The translations under genes and the position numbers were made by a program. This document shows, piece by piece, positions 31,896-35,013 of a stretch of DNA of 35,013 nt. The number at the start of each line of letters is the position of its first letter. The first letter of the stretch is position 1. The notes under the pieces were generated by a model. The model made no database searches and was not told where the DNA came from. It was given only the letters and a program-made list of their open reading frames with translations. This DNA is from Puniceibacterium sp. (GTDB taxonomy: Bacteria; Pseudomonadota; Alphaproteobacteria; Rhodobacterales; Rhodobacteraceae), in the NCBI GenBank assembly GCA_024636635.1, contig JAGXGV010000127.1, positions 1 to 35,013 on the forward strand, in the 5' to 3' direction.

Positions 31896-32594
31896 TCATG
31901 CGATTTCGTCCACCAATTGCGGCAACGCGCCCAGGTCTTCGAGAATCCGCAGCCGCTCGGATTCGGGGGTGTCGGCATGTTCCAGATCCCAGGCCAGTTC
32001 CTGCGGGACGAACACGCCCCACCCACCCGCATCAAGCGCCGGGACGATGTCGGATTTCATCGAATTGCCCACCATCATAGCCCTCTGCACCCCGCCGGGG
32101 CTGGCGCCGAAGATGCGCACATAGGTGGCGGGCGTCTTGTCCGACACGATCTCGACCGCATCGAAGAGGTCGCCAAGGCCGGACTGCGCCAGCTTGCGTT
32201 CCTGGTGCAGCAGGTCGCCCTTTGTGATAAGGACGATGTGGTGCGTATCCGACAGTGCGGTTACCGACTCTTTGGCGTGGGGCATCAGTTCCAGAGGATG
32301 CGCCAGCAGCTCCTGTCCGGCGGCCAGCAGTTCCGAAATCACGCTGGCGGGCACGCGCCCCTCCGTCACCTCGATCGCCGTCTCGATCATCGACAGCACA
32401 AAGCCCTTCACGCCGAATCCGTAATGGCCGATGTTGCGCCGTTCTGCCGCCAGAAGACGCTGGCCCAGCATGTCGGGGTCGGCATGGTCTGCCAGAAGAT
32501 CCGCGAATCGCGCTTGTGTCAGCTTGAAGAAGCGTTCGTTGTGCCACAGGGTATCATCCGCATCAAAGCCGATTGTCTGCAAATTCCGGCCCAT
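31896..32594 (-). CDS. HAD-superfamily hydrolase
   Basis: A 232-aa cytoplasmic phosphatase-type protein. Motif I is [10 protein letters not shown], with the nucleophile and acid aspartates. Motif II is LITKGD, with its threonine in place of the usual Ser/Thr. The motif III lysine follows at about 143-160, and motif IV is GNSMKSDI. A helical cap domain lies after motif I, as in class I HADs. Substrate unknown; phosphoglycolate-phosphatase-like or YjjG-like nucleotidases are the nearest in appearance. The start MGRNLQ is chosen because GGGG lies 5 nt upstream; a Met seven codons earlier is less supported. It is divergent from clpS. Confidence 0.9.
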   Translation of the reverse strand: MGRNLQTIGFDADDTLWHNERFFKLTQARFADLLADHADPDMLGQRLLAAERRNIGHYGFGVKGFVLSMIETAIEVTEGRVPASVISELLAAGQELLAHPLELMPHAKESVTALSDTHHIVLITKGDLLHQERKLAQSGLGDLFDAVEIVSDKTPATYVRIFGASPGGVQRAMMVGNSMKSDIVPALDAGGWGVFVPQELAWDLEHADTPESERLRILEDLGALPQLVDEIA

Positions 32595-32657
32595 TGTTTC
32601 CCCGCTGTCGATCACGGCCCTTTTCTATGTGCCGTGACAGGTTATATAAGTGATCGC

Positions 32658-33050
32658 ATGCTTAAACCGCAAACCAAACCGAGCCTCATGACACACGGAC
32701 CGTCCCTTGCAGATTTCCGTCTCAGCAATGACGCAAAGCCGCCCCCGGGCGATGAGAACGATGTGGACGTTGTCGTCGACTCCAAGCCCAAGACAAAGCG
32801 CCCGCCGCTTTACAAGGTGCTGTTGCTGAATGACGACTACACGCCGATGGAATTTGTGGTGCACATTCTCGAACGGTTCTTCGGCATGACCCACGCCCAG
32901 GCGTTCGAGATCATGCTGACCGTCCACAAGAAGGGCGTCGCCGTCGTCGGCGTCTTCAGCCACGAGATTGCCGAGACAAAAGTGGGTCAAGTGATGGATT
33001 TCGCGCGGCGCCATCAGCATCCGCTGCAATGCACCATGGAAAAGGAATGA
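32658..33050 (+). CDS. clpS: ATP-dependent Clp protease adaptor ClpS
   Basis: A 130-aa protein with a variable N-terminal tail and the ClpS core (from about residue 50). The core has [24 protein letters not shown], in which the N-D-D and M form the N-degron pocket and gate, then [20 protein letters not shown] and the terminal [10 protein letters not shown]. It delivers substrates bearing N-terminal Leu/Phe/Trp/Tyr to ClpAP. The start is uncertain: a second in-frame ATG at 32688 would give 120 aa, and a TATATA at about 32644-32649 could be a -10 element, which would make the later start attractive. A reading frame open far upstream (to 31917) is a shadow of the HAD gene. clpA is not in the window. 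Confidence 0.93.
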   Translation: MLKPQTKPSLMTHGPSLADFRLSNDAKPPPGDENDVDVVVDSKPKTKRPPLYKVLLLNDDYTPMEFVVHILERFFGMTHAQAFEIMLTVHKKGVAVVGVFSHEIAETKVGQVMDFARRHQHPLQCTMEKE

Positions 33051-33077
33051 CGCGCCCCGCTGCGCGCCGCATCTGAC

Positions 33078-34070
33078 ATGGCCACATCCCGCCTGACCAC
33101 ATGCCTGCAAGACGGCAGCCTTGTCTTGCCGCCCGAGGGCCGCATCGCGCTGTTCGGCGCGACGACCGATCACGACCTGTCCGCCCTGCCGGTCGACCGC
33201 TGCCAGGTGATCCAGACGTTCCGCCCCGACTTCGATGCCCTGTCTGCGCGCGGCTTTGACTGCGTGACGCAAGAGACCGGGCCCTATGCGATGGCAGTGG
33301 TGTTCCTGCCGCGTGTGCGCACGCAGGGACAGGCGATGGTCGCTGCCGCCTGCGCTGCGGCCCCCGGCGGACTGATCCTGGTCGACGGGCTGAAGACCGA
33401 CGGAATCGAACCGATGCTCAAGGCCTGTCGCGCCCGCGCCGCCCTGCTGGGGCAGGTGTCAAAGGCGCATGGCAAGGCGGCGTGGTTTGCCGCCACCGAT
33501 GCCTTTGCCGACTGGTCCAGCCCCGGCCCGTGCCGCAACGCCGACGGCTACCTGACCGCGCCGGGCGTATTCTCGGCCGATGGCATCGACCCGGCCTCGG
33601 CTGCGCTGGCTGCAGCACTGCCTGCAAAGCTGGGGCAGAGCGTGGCCGATTTCGGCGCCGGCTGGGGCTACCTTTCGGCGCAGATCCTCACCCGTCCAGA
33701 CATCGCAGCCCTGCACCTGGTCGAGGCGGATCATGCCGCCCTGGACTGTGCGCGCGCCAATCTCGACGATACCCGCGCAAAATTCTACTGGGCCGACGCG
33801 ACGGCATGGACCTCTCCCGAACGGCTCGACACGGTGGTGATGAACCCGCCATTCCACACATCGCGCAACGCCGACCCAAGCCTTGGACAAAGCTTTATCG
33901 CCGCGGCCGCACGTGCGCTGAAACCCGTCGGACACCTCTGGATCGTCGCCAATCGCCACCTCCCCTACGAGGCGACGCTCGCCGGGCATTTCGCCGACAC
34001 GACCGAGGTCGCAGGCAACGGCGGCTTCAAAGTGCTGCATGCGCAACGCCCCTCTCGCCCCCGTCGCTGA
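33078..34070 (+). CDS. RsmC-like class I SAM-dependent methyltransferase
   Basis: A 330-aa protein with the two-lobe plan of RsmC/RlmG rRNA guanine-N2 methyltransferases. The N-terminal lobe is a degenerate methyltransferase-like domain. The C-terminal catalytic domain has SAM motif I VADFGAGWGYLS (189-200), an acidic motif II (LHLVEADHAAL) and the catalytic motif NPPFH at 256-260, diagnostic of N-methylation of a base. 16S rRNA G1207 is the likely target by similarity; the exact base is not proven. It begins 27 nt after clpS on the same strand and may be cotranscribed with it and the SDR gene. Confidence 0.88.
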   Translation: MATSRLTTCLQDGSLVLPPEGRIALFGATTDHDLSALPVDRCQVIQTFRPDFDALSARGFDCVTQETGPYAMAVVFLPRVRTQGQAMVAAACAAAPGGLILVDGLKTDGIEPMLKACRARAALLGQVSKAHGKAAWFAATDAFADWSSPGPCRNADGYLTAPGVFSADGIDPASAALAAALPAKLGQSVADFGAGWGYLSAQILTRPDIAALHLVEADHAALDCARANLDDTRAKFYWADATAWTSPERLDTVVMNPPFHTSRNADPSLGQSFIAAAARALKPVGHLWIVANRHLPYEATLAGHFADTTEVAGNGGFKVLHAQRPSRPRR

Positions 34071-34117
34071 TCCGGTCTAGGTTCGGCACAGCTCAACAGC
34101 GCAAGGTTCTCCGCTCC

Positions 34118-34918
34118 ATGTCCTTTTCGATCGAAGGCAAGACCGCCATTGTCACAGGTGCCGCCAACGGTGTCGGCCTCGCCATCGCCCGGCATTTCGC
34201 CCAGCGCGGCGCGAATGTCATGTTCGCCGACATGGACGAATCACGCCTGTGCAAGGAAGTGGGCGACGCCCGCGAAGACGGCAACATGCGCTATTTTGCC
34301 GGGGATCTGCGGGAACGCCTGACACTGGCCAATCTGCTGTCGGCAACGCTCGATTCTTACGACCGGGTGGATATACTGGTGAACGGCAGCCGCCAGATGA
34401 CCGTCTCGGACGCGCTTGATGTCGAGGATACGTCAGTGGAATCCCTGCTCGACCAGAACCTGATGACAGCGCTGCGGCTCAGTCAGGTGGTGGCACGCCG
34501 GATGATCAAGCAGGCGGGCGAACAGCCCGAGGGGCAGGTCGGCGCCATTGTCAACCTCAGTTCGATCGCGGCGCGCCGCACCCACCCCGACCTTTTGGCC
34601 TATTCGGTGTCCTGCGCCGCGCTCGACCAGATGACGCGGTCCCTTGCCGTGTCGCTGGCGCCGCACCGCATCCGGGTGAACGCGCTGGCCTTTGGATCGG
34701 TCATGTCCGCCAGTCTCAAGGGGGCGCTGAAGGGCCACGACGAATACCGCGAAGACATCGAAAGCCATACACCGCTGGGGCGCATCGCCTCTCCTGTGGA
34801 ACTCGCCGAGGCGGTGCAGTTCCTGGCATCCGAAGGCGCGAATTTCATGACCGGACAGATCATGACGGTGGATGGCGGCCGCACCCTGCTGGACGCTGCG
34901 GCGGTACCCGCCCACTAA
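34118..34918 (+). CDS. SDR-family protein lacking the catalytic lysine
   Basis: A 266-aa Rossmann-fold protein of classical SDR length. The cofactor motif TGAANGVG (13-20) is intact, with D40 near the adenine-binding position (MFADMD). Active-site Ser is in NLSSIA (about 148-149) and Tyr is Tyr162. The usual YxxxK reads YSVSC, so Lys is replaced by Cys166 (codon TGC). The NNAG structural motif reads VNGSR (88-92). The C-terminal GQIMTVDGG is typical of the family. Without the lysine, normal dehydrogenase chemistry is doubtful; it may be a regulator or an enzyme with altered mechanism. Sequence quality otherwise looks intact, with no frameshift. It follows the methyltransferase by 47 nt. Confidence 0.85.
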   Translation: MSFSIEGKTAIVTGAANGVGLAIARHFAQRGANVMFADMDESRLCKEVGDAREDGNMRYFAGDLRERLTLANLLSATLDSYDRVDILVNGSRQMTVSDALDVEDTSVESLLDQNLMTALRLSQVVARRMIKQAGEQPEGQVGAIVNLSSIAARRTHPDLLAYSVSCAALDQMTRSLAVSLAPHRIRVNALAFGSVMSASLKGALKGHDEYREDIESHTPLGRIASPVELAEAVQFLASEGANFMTGQIMTVDGGRTLLDAAAVPAH

Positions 34919-34939
34919 GTGGCGGTGCCCGCGCACTGA
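34898..34939 (+). repeat. 21-bp in-frame duplication across the SDR stop codon
   Basis: Positions 34898-34918 encode AAVPAH-stop, and the next 21 bases (34919-34939) read VAVPAH-stop in the same frame. The two units share 17 of 21 bases; two of the four changes are silent third positions, one swaps TAA for TGA and one gives Ala to Val. The remainder, 34940-35013, shows no gene. Confidence 0.8.
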
Positions 34940-35013
34940 AACTCCGCAACAGTCGGCGCCATATCGGCCCCTGCGGCCAACCGGGGCCCTGCGTCCGTCA
35001 GACTGCCCCCCCC

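Noticed and set aside
31917..32657. Upstream extension of the clpS frame
   Set aside because: It reads antisense through the HAD hydrolase gene and has no relation to ClpS.
1..35013. CRISPR array, insertion sequence, prophage, tRNA or defence system
   Set aside because: No spaced repeat array, transposase or integrase, terminal inverted repeats, phage genes or cloverleaf-like sequence were seen; gene content is ordinary chromosomal apart from the findings listed.

Overview
The window is GC-rich chromosomal DNA of an alphaproteobacterium, most likely a marine Rhodobacteraceae (Roseobacter-group) member. Pointers are the 30S S21 form beginning MQVSVRDNN, the ClpS form ending [10 protein letters not shown], an N-terminally anchored c552-type cytochrome next to pheA, a hmu haem locus with HemP, and PQQ-alcohol-dehydrogenase accessory genes. 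I see no insertion sequence, integrase, tRNA, rRNA or CRISPR array; it reads as host chromosome with several compact operons. All assignments come from reading the translations and no database search was run.

Layout. 244-1341 is ychF, convergent with a divergent BCCT-family transporter (1444-3060). 3319-10298 is a complete haem-acquisition locus. On the minus strand lie hmuS-hmuT-hmuU-hmuV (joined by ATGA overlaps or very short gaps), an IsdG/HmoA-type haem monooxygenase, and a two-gene unit of an unknown 65-aa protein plus hemP. The TonB-dependent receptor diverges on the plus strand. An identical 16-bp element lies upstream of the receptor/hmuS divergent pair and again upstream of the hemP pair, in the same orientation relative to the receptor and hemP genes, and looks like a shared iron-responsive operator/promoter.

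10306-15563 is an accessory module of the PQQ-dependent alcohol oxidation type. It holds an ABC-type binding protein, a YVTN beta-propeller, an unknown exported protein and a tiny PepSY-like acidic exported protein (minus strand), divergent from a sensor kinase/LuxR-type regulator pair (plus strand). No PQQ dehydrogenase, ABC permease or ATPase is present here. The set resembles pieces of lanthanide/alcohol-oxidation clusters, and the small PepSY protein carries an EF-hand-like acidic loop; this is the most promising lead in the window.

15644-20820 carries membrane proteins: an SLC13-type permease with RCK_C domains, a CPA1 Na+/H+ antiporter with a C-terminal cyclic-nucleotide-binding domain, and a DUF2177 protein. 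21167-23155 has rpsU, pheA and a membrane-anchored cytochrome c with a clear terminator. 23295-29083 is a yejABEF oligopeptide ABC operon. 29129-34918 holds a tandem-domain universal stress protein, a D,D-carboxypeptidase with SPOR domain, a HAD hydrolase, clpS, an RsmC-like methyltransferase, and an SDR protein lacking the catalytic lysine.

A recurrent oddity is a set of short near-perfect tandem duplications (16-25 bp), mostly between genes but twice involving coding sequence.
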